Positions 51,527 through 61,383 of a DNA stretch of 64,000 nt are shown piece by piece; positions within the stretch are counted from its first letter, which is position 1; each line of letters opens with the position of its first letter. The notes under the pieces are model-generated. The model saw only the letters and a program-made list of their open reading frames with translations. It was not told where the DNA came from and did no database searches. The position numbers and the translations under genes are program-made. Location: assembly GCA_016125505.1 (NCBI GenBank), contig WGLP01000007.1, positions 62,001 to 126,000 of the forward strand, read 5' to 3'. The DNA is from Gammaproteobacteria bacterium (lineage in GTDB: Bacteria; Pseudomonadota; Gammaproteobacteria; UBA6429; Thiohalophilaceae).

Positions 51527-52870
51527 TTATCCAAGATAGCTGTAAACAAGCCCGATGACGGCGCAGGCCGCGATAACGCGCATGACGTCCTGCTTGTACT
51601 TCCAGAGGGCAACGAAGGCCGCAATAGAAACCAGCGCGGAAAACCATTCAACACCACCGGCAAAAGGCGCGGCCGTCGTTGCGTGTGGCCAGATCACATG
51701 CCAACCGAAAAATAACCCGAGGTTGAGCACGACGCCGACAACCGCCGCGGTAATCCCGGTGAGCGGTGCAGTGAATTTCAGATCGCCATGGGTCGCTTCC
51801 ACCAGGGGCGCGCCGGCCAGGATGAAAAGGAAAGACGGCAGGAAGGTAAAGTAGGTTGCCACGCAGGCGCCGATAAAACCCGCCAGGAGCAGAAGGTCCG
51901 GGCCCAGGATCTGCCTGGTCCAGCCACCCACGAAGCCGACGAACGACACCACCATGATTAACGGGCCGGGGGTGGTTTCGCCCAGGGCGAGGCCGTCGAT
52001 CATTTGCGGTGCAGACAACCAGTGATAGTGTTCGACGCCGCCCTGATAGACATAGGGGAGCACGGCGTAGGCGCCACCGAATGTCACCAGGGCGGCCTTG
52101 GAGAAAAAGATACCCATATCTTTTAGTACCGGGTGCGCAAGCAAGAGTACGGCGGCGCCCCACAGTGCGAGAAAAACTATCACCAACTTGATCAAATGCA
52201 CCGTGTTGAATTTGGTGTGTTCCGGTGCCGGCGTGTCATCGTCGATCAGGGCCGGTCCGTAGGTCTTGAGACTCGCGCCGTGGCCACCGCCAGGCTTGAA
52301 ATAGTCCGGGGCAATCTTGCCGCCGATAAAACCCAGGATACCGGCACCGAGTACGATATAAGGAAACGGGACCTTGAATGCGAAGATGGCGAGAAACGAA
52401 ATGCCGGCAAAGAGCCATAACAATTTATTTTTTAATGCGCGGGTGCCGATTCGCCAAGCGGCAAATACAACGATGGCGACTACCGCGGGTTTGATGCCGT
52501 TAAACAGACCCTTGACCAGGGTCAGATCGCCGAAGGCAAGATAGACATAGGTTAACCCTGCAAGAATGAACAGCGAAGGCAGCACGAATAAGGTGCCGGC
52601 GACGATGCCGCCCCAGGTACGGTGCAACAACCAGCCGATATAGATCGCAAGTTGCTGGGCCTCGGGGCCGGGCAATACCATGCAGTAGTTGAGCGCGTGC
52701 AGGAAGCGGCGTTCGCCGATCCAGCGACGTTTCTCCACCAGCTCCTGGTGCATGATCGCAATCTGACCTGCCGGACCGCCGAAACTGATAAACCCCAGTT
52801 TCAACCAATACCACAATGCCTCCCGGAAGGTCGGATGTTGCGGACGCTCCTGGCTTACAGGGTCAGTCAT
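51527..52870 (-). CDS. chrA: Chromate ion transporter
   Basis: 447 residues of two homologous halves, as in long-form ChrA. First half: WLKLGFISFGGPAGQIAIMHQELVEKRRW in parts, NYCMVLPGPEAQQLAIYIGW. Second half: FSKAALVTFGGAYAVLPYVYQ and DGLALGETTPGPLIMVVSFVG. The FGGP and PGP motifs of both halves are present. Inner-membrane protein that extrudes chromate or a related oxyanion. Start 52870 has AGGA eight bases upstream. Convergent with the DUF2314 gene (21 bases between stops), divergent from moxR. Confidence 0.93.
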   Translation of the reverse strand: MTDPVSQERPQHPTFREALWYWLKLGFISFGGPAGQIAIMHQELVEKRRWIGERRFLHALNYCMVLPGPEAQQLAIYIGWLLHRTWGGIVAGTLFVLPSLFILAGLTYVYLAFGDLTLVKGLFNGIKPAVVAIVVFAAWRIGTRALKNKLLWLFAGISFLAIFAFKVPFPYIVLGAGILGFIGGKIAPDYFKPGGGHGASLKTYGPALIDDDTPAPEHTKFNTVHLIKLVIVFLALWGAAVLLLAHPVLKDMGIFFSKAALVTFGGAYAVLPYVYQGGVEHYHWLSAPQMIDGLALGETTPGPLIMVVSFVGFVGGWTRQILGPDLLLLAGFIGACVATYFTFLPSFLFILAGAPLVEATHGDLKFTAPLTGITAAVVGVVLNLGLFFGWHVIWPHATTAAPFAGGVEWFSALVSIAAFVALWKYKQDVMRVIAACAVIGLVYSYLG

Positions 52871-52988
52871 ATTATCTTCCTGCAGTTGCACGGGATGGAT
52901 GCTGCCTGGCTGCACCGATACCGTTACCTTTTAACTGACGCCAAAAGCGCAAACACCCTGGCTGGCCAGGCAGCGTGGCAATAAAAAG

Positions 52989-53002
52989 ATACCATTTGGT
53001 AT
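52989..53002. promoter_or_regulatory. Palindrome between chrA and moxR
   Basis: ATACCATTTGGTAT, six-base arms with a TT centre, in the AT-rich divergent region. Possible operator for one or both operons; no regulator gene adjoins. Confidence 0.35.
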
Positions 53003-53129
53003 GTGATATTTGATTCATAATAGGTAATAGACATTACTCATTGTCTGAGCAATAGACTATAGTCGCCAATAAATATTTATTTAGCGTTGAGAATCGCTAT
53101 ATTTCTCGCAGCACTGGAAAAGACAATTC

Positions 53130-54092
53130 ATGCACACCCAACCCGAATTTCTGAAACTGCGCCAGCACATGCAATCGGTGATCGTCGGTCAGGCGGCACT
53201 GCTCGACCGCATCCTGATCGGCGTGCTGACCGGTGGCCATCTCTTGCTGGAGGGGGCGCCGGGTCTGGCCAAGACCACGGCGGTCAAGGCGCTGGCCAGT
53301 GGCGTGCACGCCAGCTTCCAGCGCATCCAGTTCACGCCGGACCTCATGCCGGCGGACCTGACCGGCAGCGAGGTGTTTGACCCGCAGCAGCGTCGCTTCG
53401 ATTTTATGCCCGGGCCGCTGTTTCACGAGATCATCCTGGCCGACGAGATCAACCGCGCGCCGCCCAAGGTGCAGTCCGCCCTGCTCGAGGCCATGGAAGA
53501 ACATCAGATCACGGTCGGCGCGCAGACGCATCCCTTGCCGGCATTGTTTATCGTGATGGCCACGCAAAATCCGCTGGAACAGGCCGGCACCTATCCCTTG
53601 CCGGAGGCGCAACTGGATCGGTTCTTATTGCATGTGACCATCGACTATCCGTCGCAGGATGAAGAACTCGCGATCCTGCGCCGCGATCGTCAGACGCACT
53701 TCGGTGAAGACCGCATCGACCTCGAGAGTCGCCTGCAACCGGATACCGTGCTCAAGGCACGGCATGAAGTCGCCGAAGTGCACATCGAACCCACGATTGA
53801 GGAATATGTGGTGCGGCTCACGCACGCCACGCGCCACCTGGGCGAGTGGATCGAGGAGTGGGCGGATTACATCGACTTTGGCGCGTCGCCGCGGGCCACA
53901 CTCGCCCTGGTGCGTGCCGCCAGTGCCTATGCCTATTTGCAAGGCCGCGAGTATGTGATCCCCGATGATGTGATCGAGATGGCGCCCGATGTCCTGCGCC
54001 ATCGCATCCTGCCCAGCTTCAATGCCAAGGCCAAACAGGTGACCAGCGCGATGATCATTGCGCGCCTGCTGGAACGGATACCGATTCCGTAA
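53130..54092 (+). CDS. MoxR-family AAA+ ATPase
   Basis: 320 residues. Walker A GAPGLAKTT, Walker B IILADEINRAPP, sensor 1 MATQNPLEQAGTYPLPEAQLDRFL, and the C-terminal AAA lid (LPSFNAKAKQV). The family assists assembly or activation of metal proteins together with von Willebrand factor A (VWA) proteins. First gene of a six-gene run with coupled starts to 59822. ATG 53130. The nucleotide site is intact. Confidence 0.95.
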   Translation: MHTQPEFLKLRQHMQSVIVGQAALLDRILIGVLTGGHLLLEGAPGLAKTTAVKALASGVHASFQRIQFTPDLMPADLTGSEVFDPQQRRFDFMPGPLFHEIILADEINRAPPKVQSALLEAMEEHQITVGAQTHPLPALFIVMATQNPLEQAGTYPLPEAQLDRFLLHVTIDYPSQDEELAILRRDRQTHFGEDRIDLESRLQPDTVLKARHEVAEVHIEPTIEEYVVRLTHATRHLGEWIEEWADYIDFGASPRATLALVRAASAYAYLQGREYVIPDDVIEMAPDVLRHRILPSFNAKAKQVTSAMIIARLLERIPIP

Positions 54093-54094
54093 CC

Positions 54095-55024
54095 ATGAAC
54101 AACAGGTTGTTATCAGGGTGGTCCTGGACCAGCCGCTTCTCACCCCCGCCACTGGTGGACGCTCACAGCGTACAACAGATCTACCGTGCGGCGAATTCGC
54201 CCGATGCCGGCAGTTTGCTGGCACAACGCGAAGTGCAGCAGATCCTGTTGGGTGAGCGCCAATCCGCCTTTGTCGGTCGCGGTTATGAGTTTGCCGAGAA
54301 CCGGCTGTACAGCGCGGGTGACGAGGCGCGTTTTATTAACTGGCGTCTGCTGGCGCGTACCGGTCAGTTGTATCGGAAGACGTTTTACGAGGAGCGCCGG
54401 CCACCGGTCTGGTTGATCCTGGATCGTAGTGCCAGCATGCGTTTCGGTACGCGCACGCGCCTGAAGATTGCGCAGGCGGCACAGCTGGCATTGTTTCATT
54501 TGTTTCTGGCGCAACGGCACTCACTCCTTACCGGCGCTGTCCTGATAGACGAGATTCCGACCTGGTTTGCCCCTGCGCAGGACCGTGGCAGTCAACAGGC
54601 ATTGATCCGTGCACTCTGTGCGGCGACACCGCCCCTGGCAGAGGATGCTCCGACAGCGACACTGCGCAGCGTGCTGGAACAAACCCAGGTGCAATTGGCG
54701 CCGGGCTGTATCGTGATTCTCTACAGTGATTTTCATGAGTTACAGGCGAGCGATATGCCGATGCTGCATGCCCTCGCGCAGACACATACCCTCTACGCGC
54801 GGCATATTATCGATGTCAGCGAACAAACCTTGCCTGCCGACGGTGAGTATGATTTTGCCCGGCAAGATGAACAGACGACACTCGATTGTAGCGATAGCGC
54901 GCTGACCGCAGCGTATGCGCAACGCATGCAGCATCGGCACAACGAGATCGCCACATGGTTTCAGCAGGCGGGCATCGCGTATGCGCGTTATCGCGCCGAC
55001 GACGATATCCTGAGTGCGGCATGA
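54095..55024 (+). CDS. DUF58 protein (VWA-like)
   Basis: 309 residues. The conserved DUF58 stretch GRGYEFAENRLYSAGDEARFINW (in two parts) and RTGQLYRKTFYEERRPPVWL, followed by a degenerate VWA segment LILDRSASMRFGTRTRLKIAQA. It is the usual partner of MoxR in Bat operons. Its stop overlaps the next ATG (ATGA). Two bases after moxR. Cytoplasmic. Confidence 0.93.
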   Translation: MNNRLLSGWSWTSRFSPPPLVDAHSVQQIYRAANSPDAGSLLAQREVQQILLGERQSAFVGRGYEFAENRLYSAGDEARFINWRLLARTGQLYRKTFYEERRPPVWLILDRSASMRFGTRTRLKIAQAAQLALFHLFLAQRHSLLTGAVLIDEIPTWFAPAQDRGSQQALIRALCAATPPLAEDAPTATLRSVLEQTQVQLAPGCIVILYSDFHELQASDMPMLHALAQTHTLYARHIIDVSEQTLPADGEYDFARQDEQTTLDCSDSALTAAYAQRMQHRHNEIATWFQQAGIAYARYRADDDILSAA

Positions 55025-55449
55025 ACGATCCTGTCGTGCAATGGGGTCGACGCTGGACGGATATTCTGCCGCCGTCACCGCCACCCTCCATCAGCCTTTG
55101 GTTGGTAGTGGGTGCGGTGCTCTTGTTTGTATTAGTTGCGCTTGTCGTGTTTTTCCTGTGGCGGCGACAACCGCGTCAGTGCGCCTTGCGGCGTCTGCGC
55201 CAATGTCGGGCGCAGTTGCAGCAGGCCGATGTCGATACGCACGCACTCGCCGGTCATTGTTATCGCGCCGTGCTGCAGGGGCTGCGGGCAACGCCCGCCA
55301 GTATTGCGCAGACAGTCCCGGCCGCGGATACGCACTGGCAAGCGTTCTATTACGATCTGCAGCGTTGTGTGTTTCAGGCGCCGCCGCCGCGGGTCGACGA
55401 ACTCACGCGTCTGATTGAACAGGCCCGCCGCTGGCTCCGGCAGCACTGA
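55021..55449 (+). CDS. DUF4381-like membrane-anchored protein
   Basis: 142 residues with one transmembrane helix (ISLWLVVGAVLLFVLVALVVFFLW) after a short N-terminus with WTDILPPSPPP, and a cytoplasmic helical tail. Position between DUF58 and the VWA genes is that of DUF4381 proteins in MoxR operons. ATG at 55021 overlaps the DUF58 stop. The next gene follows by four bases. The function is unknown, probably scaffolding. Confidence 0.82.
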   Translation: MNDPVVQWGRRWTDILPPSPPPSISLWLVVGAVLLFVLVALVVFFLWRRQPRQCALRRLRQCRAQLQQADVDTHALAGHCYRAVLQGLRATPASIAQTVPAADTHWQAFYYDLQRCVFQAPPPRVDELTRLIEQARRWLRQH

Positions 55450-55453
55450 CATC

Positions 55454-56515
55454 ATGACCGGCCTGTTCGCACAGATCGCCTTTAGCTCTCCTGCGTATCT
55501 CTATGCGATTCCCGTGTGTTGCATCGTGCTGGCGGCTGTGTTGTGGCGCTGGCCGGGCAGCTTAAGTACACCATCCGCCGGATTGCAGCGACTGACGCAA
55601 CGCGCCTATTGCCACCCCGAGTATGCACAACTGCGCGCGTTGCAGCACGCGGCGCAGACCCACAATGCCACGCGTCGCTGGCTGGCGCGCTTTTTTGCAT
55701 ATGCTGTGTTTTTGAGTTTGATCCTGACGGCCTTGTCACAGCCTTACCGCATTGGCAAACGCCTGCCGGTACCGGAACATCATCGCGATATCGTGTTCAT
55801 CGTGGACACCTCATTGAACATGATCCTGCGGGATTATGTCGTGGCGGGGCAACGCATCGAACGCCTGCGCATGCTCAAGGATGTCCTGCAGCAATTTATC
55901 AATGCCCTGCACGGCAATCGCATCGGCCTGGTCGTGTTTTCGGAACAGCCGTATTACTACGTGCCGCTGACCAGTGACTACGCCCTGTTGCAATACCAGT
56001 TGCAGCGCCTGGAGGCGGCGGTATTGACGGGCCGCACCAGCGACATCAGTCGCGCCTTGTTGTACAGCCTGCAACAGGTGGCGCCGCCAACGGCGGACGA
56101 CACCGGACCCAGACCGGTGCTGGTGCTGATCACGGATGCCAATCGCACTGCACGCCACATCGACCCGCGCGCCGCGGCGGCATACATTGCGCAACGACAC
56201 ATGCACCTGCATACCATTGCCATCGGGGCCGGCAGTTATGCCGCCGAAGACAAGGACCATGTTTCCCTGATTTATCACCCGGCGAGTTTTTATCTGCTGG
56301 AACAGATTGCCAAGGCCGGCCAGGGCAAGTTTTTCTGGGCGCGCGACGAGGCCAGCCTGCAACAGGCCCTGCGTGTCATTAACCAGAGCGAAGAACGCGA
56401 TGTGAAGGCGGCACCGCAATTCGTGCGCCACCCCTTGTATTTCTGGCCGCTGGGGCTGGCCCTGTTGTGGTTGACGCTGTGGCAGGTGTTCACGTTGGCG
56501 CGGGGCCGGCGCTAA
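55454..56515 (+). CDS. BatA-like VWA membrane protein
   Basis: 353 residues. An N-terminal helix (AYLYAIPVCCIVLAAVLW), a second at about 75-95, the VWA domain (DIVFIVDTSLNMILRD, GNRIGLVVFSEQPYYYVP, TDISRALLYSLQQ, PVLVLITDAN), and a C-terminal helix (FWPLGLALLWLTLWQVF). The MIDAS motif reads DTSLN and not DxSxS, so metal binding may be altered. Start 55454 (MTGLFAQ). Stop TAA overlaps the next ATG. Works with MoxR and BatB in the membrane. Confidence 0.9.
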   Translation: MTGLFAQIAFSSPAYLYAIPVCCIVLAAVLWRWPGSLSTPSAGLQRLTQRAYCHPEYAQLRALQHAAQTHNATRRWLARFFAYAVFLSLILTALSQPYRIGKRLPVPEHHRDIVFIVDTSLNMILRDYVVAGQRIERLRMLKDVLQQFINALHGNRIGLVVFSEQPYYYVPLTSDYALLQYQLQRLEAAVLTGRTSDISRALLYSLQQVAPPTADDTGPRPVLVLITDANRTARHIDPRAAAAYIAQRHMHLHTIAIGAGSYAAEDKDHVSLIYHPASFYLLEQIAKAGQGKFFWARDEASLQQALRVINQSEERDVKAAPQFVRHPLYFWPLGLALLWLTLWQVFTLARGRR

Positions 56516-58356
56516 TGGATGCGTTGACACACATCGAGTTACGTCATCCCGCGTGGTTGTTGCTGGCGCTGCAACCTCTCGTTGTGTGGCTATGGGCCAG
56601 CATTCGCCGGCGTATGCGTCAGGACAACTTCGCCGATGCGCATCTATTGCCGTGGGTCGTGAGTCACACGCAGGCCGGCAGTGTGCAGGCCTATGTGCGT
56701 CAGGGCTTGCTGCTGTTGGCGTGGTGCGCATTTGCCGTTGCCATGGCCGGACCGCGGACACTGGACCGTATCGTCGGCAGTGACGACAGCCACGCGCTGA
56801 TCCTGCAAGTGGTAGTGGACGAATCCTATTCCATGTCAGCACGTGATGTCACACCATCGCGCCTGCAGCGCGTCCAACTGGAACTACAAGACCTGGTCGA
56901 TCGGTTGCAGCAGGTACGTATGGGCCTGATCGTGTACGCTGCCCGTGCGCACGTGATGCTGCCGCCCACGAACGCCAAGACTGTACTGCGCCACGCCATC
57001 GACGACCTGCGCACGCGTCAATTACCAACGGAAGGATCTGATCTGTACAATGCCTTGCACTTTGCGCGTCAGCAGTTGGCCAACGCGTCGGGACAAGCGC
57101 GCGCCATCCTGCTCGTCAGCGACGGTGAGGTCAGTGACGATACCGCCGGCGCGCAACAGGCGATGTCACAGCTGCTTGCCGGCTTGCGGCAGGACAATAT
57201 TCAGCTGTATACGCTGGGTGTCGGCACGGCACAGGGCGCTGCCCTGCTGGACGATCAACAGGGCTGGTTGCAGCATGATGGACGCACGGTGGTGACACGC
57301 CTGCACGAAGAGCGTCTGCAACAACTGGCGCAGGCAGGTAACGGTCGGTATGCCGCGGTGGCGGACGACGATAGTGACTGGCGCAGTCTGTATGACGAGG
57401 GTATCGCGCGCCTGCAGTCACGCAACCTGCGGCAGGATTCGACACAACAGGTCATCTGGCATGATCTGTCGCCCTGGTTTGTGGCAACAGGATTCATGCT
57501 GTTTCTACTGGCATCGTTGCGTTTCACGCTATCGCGGCAGACCAGTCACGCGGCGGTCCTCTTGTGCATGGTGAGCCTGGGTGTGCTGTTGCACGCACCG
57601 GATACGCAGGCGCAGGAGACGGACTATGCCTCCGCCTATACCATATATAAAGCAAAACAATACGAGGCGGCGGCCAGGGCGTTTGCGCGGGTGACCGGCT
57701 ATGAGGCGCGCATGGGTGAGGCGGCCAGCCGCTATGCATTAAAACAGTATGCGCAAGCGGCAGCGGGGTATATCCGCGCCACCCTGGCCGCCGACACGGA
57801 TGCGCAGCGCGCCAGCGCGCTGTTTAATCTTGGCAACAGTTATTACCAGCAACAGGCTTATCAGCAGGCAGCCGACGCCTATCGCGATGTCCTGCGTTAT
57901 GCGCCGGGATTTATGGCTGCCAAAACCAATCTGGAATACGCGCTGGCCTTGCAACGAAAGGCAGACACATCTCCGCTCGCGCAGGCACAGCGCGCCGGTA
58001 CCGGTTACCACACCGCCCCTGCGGCACCGGATACGGATGTCGGTAAGGGCAGGGTCAGTCTCGACGATAGTGAGAGTCAGGCCGCGAAGACGCGTGGCTT
58101 AGTAACGGATACCTCGCCACACCTGGGCGGCAAGGGCGAATTACTGCAGCGGGCCAAACCGGTCACGCAGCAAATCGATATCAACAAGGATGAGCAGTGG
58201 ACGTACGACATCACGCAAGTGAAAGAGATTTCGCCGGCGGACGCAGATATCAAATCCGATGAGACGGTATTCTGGCAACGCCTGTATGAGACCGAAGAGG
58301 ATTTCCAGGCGCCAAGAGATCGACCGGAGACGCTGCCGGGGGTTGCGCCATGGTAA
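56515..58356 (+). CDS. BatB-BatC fusion: VWA plus TPR
   Basis: 613 residues. An N-terminal membrane helix, then a VWA domain with an intact MIDAS (VVVDESYSMSARDV: D-x-S-x-S), a transmembrane helix (FMLFLLASLRFTL and AVLLCMVSLGVLLHAP), and periplasmic TPRs (EAAARAFARVTGY, ASALFNLGNSYYQQQAYQQAADAYRDVLRY in parts). In Bacteroides and spirochaetes BatB and BatC are separate genes, but VWA-TPR fusions are common in proteobacteria. ATG at 56515 sits in TAATG. Overlaps the next gene by seven bases. Confidence 0.92.
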   Translation: MDALTHIELRHPAWLLLALQPLVVWLWASIRRRMRQDNFADAHLLPWVVSHTQAGSVQAYVRQGLLLLAWCAFAVAMAGPRTLDRIVGSDDSHALILQVVVDESYSMSARDVTPSRLQRVQLELQDLVDRLQQVRMGLIVYAARAHVMLPPTNAKTVLRHAIDDLRTRQLPTEGSDLYNALHFARQQLANASGQARAILLVSDGEVSDDTAGAQQAMSQLLAGLRQDNIQLYTLGVGTAQGAALLDDQQGWLQHDGRTVVTRLHEERLQQLAQAGNGRYAAVADDDSDWRSLYDEGIARLQSRNLRQDSTQQVIWHDLSPWFVATGFMLFLLASLRFTLSRQTSHAAVLLCMVSLGVLLHAPDTQAQETDYASAYTIYKAKQYEAAARAFARVTGYEARMGEAASRYALKQYAQAAAGYIRATLAADTDAQRASALFNLGNSYYQQQAYQQAADAYRDVLRYAPGFMAAKTNLEYALALQRKADTSPLAQAQRAGTGYHTAPAAPDTDVGKGRVSLDDSESQAAKTRGLVTDTSPHLGGKGELLQRAKPVTQQIDINKDEQWTYDITQVKEISPADADIKSDETVFWQRLYETEEDFQAPRDRPETLPGVAPW

Positions 58357-59822
58357 GGGTCTCGTTACCACGCGGATTATTGTTGGTCGTCATGTTGATG
58401 GTTGCGGCGACAACCTCGCTCGCTGCCGATCTGGGACTCAAACTGGAGAGTACACAGGTGCAACTGGGGCAGCCTGTCTGGTTGACACTTGAATCACGCC
58501 AGACGGCGGTGCCCCTGGATAACATCGACCTGTCCCCCTGGCAGGGGAAAGTGGTGTTGCCGCGCCGATTCGATGTCAGTCGAAGTGAGGACCAGCGCAC
58601 ACAGCGGTTACGTCTGCAGGTCTATCCCTTGCACGCAGGCAGGCTGAACTTGCCGGCATTGCATTTTATGCAGCAAACAACACCGCCCGTACAGGTCGAG
58701 GTGACACCGGCGCGCGATAGCAAACACGATTCACCTATCCTGTTTCAGTACCATGTTTCCACGCTGCAGCCCTGGCAGCAGCAACAGGTGATCGTGGCGT
58801 GTACCGTGACCCTCGCAACTCAATACGCCGTATTTCGCCAGGCCGATGAAGACGTGAAGACGGTACAGCTTCTGCCGATGCAGGTGCAGCAGCGAACGTA
58901 TGCAGAGGGCGGCAGGTCCATGACGGAGTATCGACTGGGCTGGGTTATCCTGCCGCAGCGCCCCGGAAACCTGCATCTGCAATTACCGCCGGTCGAATAC
59001 GTGCAGGATGGCGTGGTGACGCATCGATTTTTTGTGCCGCCCATCGACCTGGCAGTACAGGCGTTGCCCGCCTGGCTGCCCGGGACGATTCCGGTGGGAC
59101 AGGTGCGTGTTACGCATTACGACATTGCCTCACGCTGGCTGGATTCCTCGGTATTATCCCGCTTGCGATTGCAGCTGCAACTCGAAGGCGTAACGGATGA
59201 TCGTATTCCGGCGTATGCCATGCAATTGCGTAGCGATGGTCAGTGGCAGTATTACGCAGCCCGGACACAACTGGATACCAGCAGCGATCATAACGGCCTG
59301 CATCAGCAATTGCGTTATGACATCCCGCTGCTGGCAAAACACATCGGTCTGTATCGCCTGCCGGCACTCCGTCTGCAATATTTCGACCCGGATAGCGGTA
59401 CGCTCAGGACCGCGCTGATCAAGGGTCCGGTCATTGTGATCATCAACAACGGGTTGAAACTGATTCTGTTGATACTCGTCTTGTGGTTGCTGTGGCGGCC
59501 ATTGCGTAGCATATGGCGATGGCTGCTGCGTTATCGGCATCGCTATCGCACCTATGGCCTGGCACTGCAGCAATTAATGCGCGCGGATTCACTCGCGGCA
59601 ATCAAGAGTGTCATGCAGACCATGGCCCAGGCGGAAGGTTTGTCATCTAATCTCACGTTTGTGCAATGGCGGACACGGATGCAGGGCAAGGTACCGTTTG
59701 CGCAAGGCCTGGCGGTTTCGGATATGAACGCGGCGTGTTATGGCCAGGGCGAGATCGCACTGGTACCGCAAATACAAACCTTGATGCGGATCTGCCGGCA
59801 GCGCCGTTTCGCCTTGCGTTAA
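58350..59822 (+). CDS. BatD-like protein
   Basis: 490 residues. Signal-like N-terminus (RGLLLVVMLMVAATTSLAA), then the oxygen-tolerance BatD beta domains (LGLKLESTQVQLGQPVWLTL, LSPWQGKVVLPRRF, VQLLPMQVQQRTYAEGGRSM, YRLGWVILPQRPGNLHLQLP in parts), a transmembrane helix at about 370-390 (LKLILLILVLWLLW), and a cytoplasmic tail. Last gene of the operon; the start overlaps batBC. Exported beta-sandwich protein with an inner-membrane anchor; the molecular role is not established. Confidence 0.92.
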   Translation: MVRVSLPRGLLLVVMLMVAATTSLAADLGLKLESTQVQLGQPVWLTLESRQTAVPLDNIDLSPWQGKVVLPRRFDVSRSEDQRTQRLRLQVYPLHAGRLNLPALHFMQQTTPPVQVEVTPARDSKHDSPILFQYHVSTLQPWQQQQVIVACTVTLATQYAVFRQADEDVKTVQLLPMQVQQRTYAEGGRSMTEYRLGWVILPQRPGNLHLQLPPVEYVQDGVVTHRFFVPPIDLAVQALPAWLPGTIPVGQVRVTHYDIASRWLDSSVLSRLRLQLQLEGVTDDRIPAYAMQLRSDGQWQYYAARTQLDTSSDHNGLHQQLRYDIPLLAKHIGLYRLPALRLQYFDPDSGTLRTALIKGPVIVIINNGLKLILLILVLWLLWRPLRSIWRWLLRYRHRYRTYGLALQQLMRADSLAAIKSVMQTMAQAEGLSSNLTFVQWRTRMQGKVPFAQGLAVSDMNAACYGQGEIALVPQIQTLMRICRQRRFALR

Positions 59823-59939
59823 TCAAAAAAACGATTGACCCGGCATGTCAGGGTTGCACACTGGTCGCAGCCGGATTCAACAGCGGGAAGGGGATGGTTT
59901 GGTAGTGTGTGTGCGTCGGCCCTACCGTAAACTAAACGC

Positions 59940-61148
59940 ATGAGTGAGATCGAACTCAACCGCAGGATCACCCTGCCTCTGCTGACGTTCTACGGCATCG
60001 GGACGATTCTCGGTGCCGGTATTTATGTCCTGATTGGCGAGGTGGCCGGTATCGCCGGTCTGTTCACGCCATGGTCGTTTCTCGTCGCCTCGGTACTTGC
60101 CGGATTGTCGGCGTTCTCCTACGCGGAACTGGCCGCGCGCTTTCCCAAGAGTGCCGGTGAGGCGATATACATCCACGAAAGTTTTCATCATCCCGCATTG
60201 TCATTGATCGTCGGGCTGATGATTGTCGCTGTGGGCACGATCTCCAGTGCCACGCTTACCCACGGCCTGCTCGGCTATCTCGCGCATTTCGTGCAGCTGC
60301 CGGATGTACTGGTGATTGTGATTACGGTAGGCATCCTCGGCGGGATCGTGATCCGGGGCATCGGTGAGTCCGTGATTTTCGCCAGCCTCATGACGCTATT
60401 TGAAATCCTGGGCCTGTTGATCGTCATCTGGGTAGCGCGCGCAGGCTTCACGCACTTACCTGCGCAATTGCCGCAGATGTGGCCGGGTGCGCATGCCCTG
60501 GCGTGGAGCGGCATTCTGCTGGGGGCCTTCGTCGCGTTTTATGCCTTCATCGGTTTCGAGGATATGGTGAACGTGGCCGAAGAGGTGATCCGGCCGCAAC
60601 AGACCTTGCCGCGTGGCATCATTATCGCCCTGGTGGTGACGACCGCGTTCTATTTCCTGGTGGCCTTGCTGAGTGTGCTGGTGGTAGCGCCGGCGGCCCT
60701 GGCACAACAGTCCGCGCCGCTGGCGTTTATCTACCACCAGATGACGGGCCGCGAGCCCTGGCCCATCGCCCTGATCGGGGTGGCCTCCATCGTGAACGGC
60801 ATCCTGATCCAGATGGTCATGGCCTCACGGATTTTATACGGCATGAGCCGTCAGCGCTGGTTGCCCGGCTGGTTGGGTAGCGTCAATCCGCGCACCCGCA
60901 CCCCCATCAATGCCACGCTCGTGGTCCTGCTGTTGATCCTGGCGTTTGCCTTTTGGCTACCGTTATTGAGCCTGGCCAAACTCACCAGCTTCATCAGCCT
61001 GACGATTTTTTCGCTGATCAACCTGGCCTTGTTGCGGATCAAGCGGCGTGGTGAACAATCCCCGGGCATCAGCGTGCCATTGTGGGTGCCGGCCTGTGGA
61101 TTCCTGTTCAGCGTGGTGTTTTTGGCCTATCAGGTCTGGCGCTGGTAG
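59940..61148 (+). CDS. APC-superfamily amino-acid permease
   Basis: 402 residues, about twelve helices. The opening LPLLTFYGIGTILGAGIYVLIGEVAG in two parts is the APC substrate-site segment GxGxxxGAGI, then FSYAELAARFPKSAGEAIYIHE and AFIGFEDMVNVAEEVIRPQQTLPRG in parts. Imports amino acids or polyamines; substrate unknown. ATG 59940. Independent of the Bat operon (118 bases after). The last helix ends with VFLAYQVWRW. Confidence 0.92.
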   Translation: MSEIELNRRITLPLLTFYGIGTILGAGIYVLIGEVAGIAGLFTPWSFLVASVLAGLSAFSYAELAARFPKSAGEAIYIHESFHHPALSLIVGLMIVAVGTISSATLTHGLLGYLAHFVQLPDVLVIVITVGILGGIVIRGIGESVIFASLMTLFEILGLLIVIWVARAGFTHLPAQLPQMWPGAHALAWSGILLGAFVAFYAFIGFEDMVNVAEEVIRPQQTLPRGIIIALVVTTAFYFLVALLSVLVVAPAALAQQSAPLAFIYHQMTGREPWPIALIGVASIVNGILIQMVMASRILYGMSRQRWLPGWLGSVNPRTRTPINATLVVLLLILAFAFWLPLLSLAKLTSFISLTIFSLINLALLRIKRRGEQSPGISVPLWVPACGFLFSVVFLAYQVWRW

Positions 61149-61309
61149 ACCCCCAGCGAGTCCCCACTGACAGGAGGGTGATTGCGCGGTCAGAATTCTT
61201 TGCTATAGTCTTTCGGTTACTTGGATTCTCCACATCTAACCCCCCAGTTGAAAATTCAAGTCTCACAATAAAAACAAGTACTTAGGCAAATTAGCCAGCA
61301 ATGACACTC

Positions 61310-61332
61310 GGTTTGGACAGCTTGTCTAAACC
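61310..61332. promoter_or_regulatory. Palindrome upstream of diguanylate cyclase
   Basis: Two ten-base arms (GGTTTGGACA and TGTCTAAACC, one mismatch) around GCT, 52 bases before the start codon. A TTGCGC/TATAGT promoter with a 16-base spacer lies upstream near 61175-61206. The size and symmetry suit a dimeric regulator. Confidence 0.45.
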
Positions 61333-61383
61333 TTAGTATTAGTGTATTTTCTGACTAATTAACTTTATTATTAATAGGGTTAG

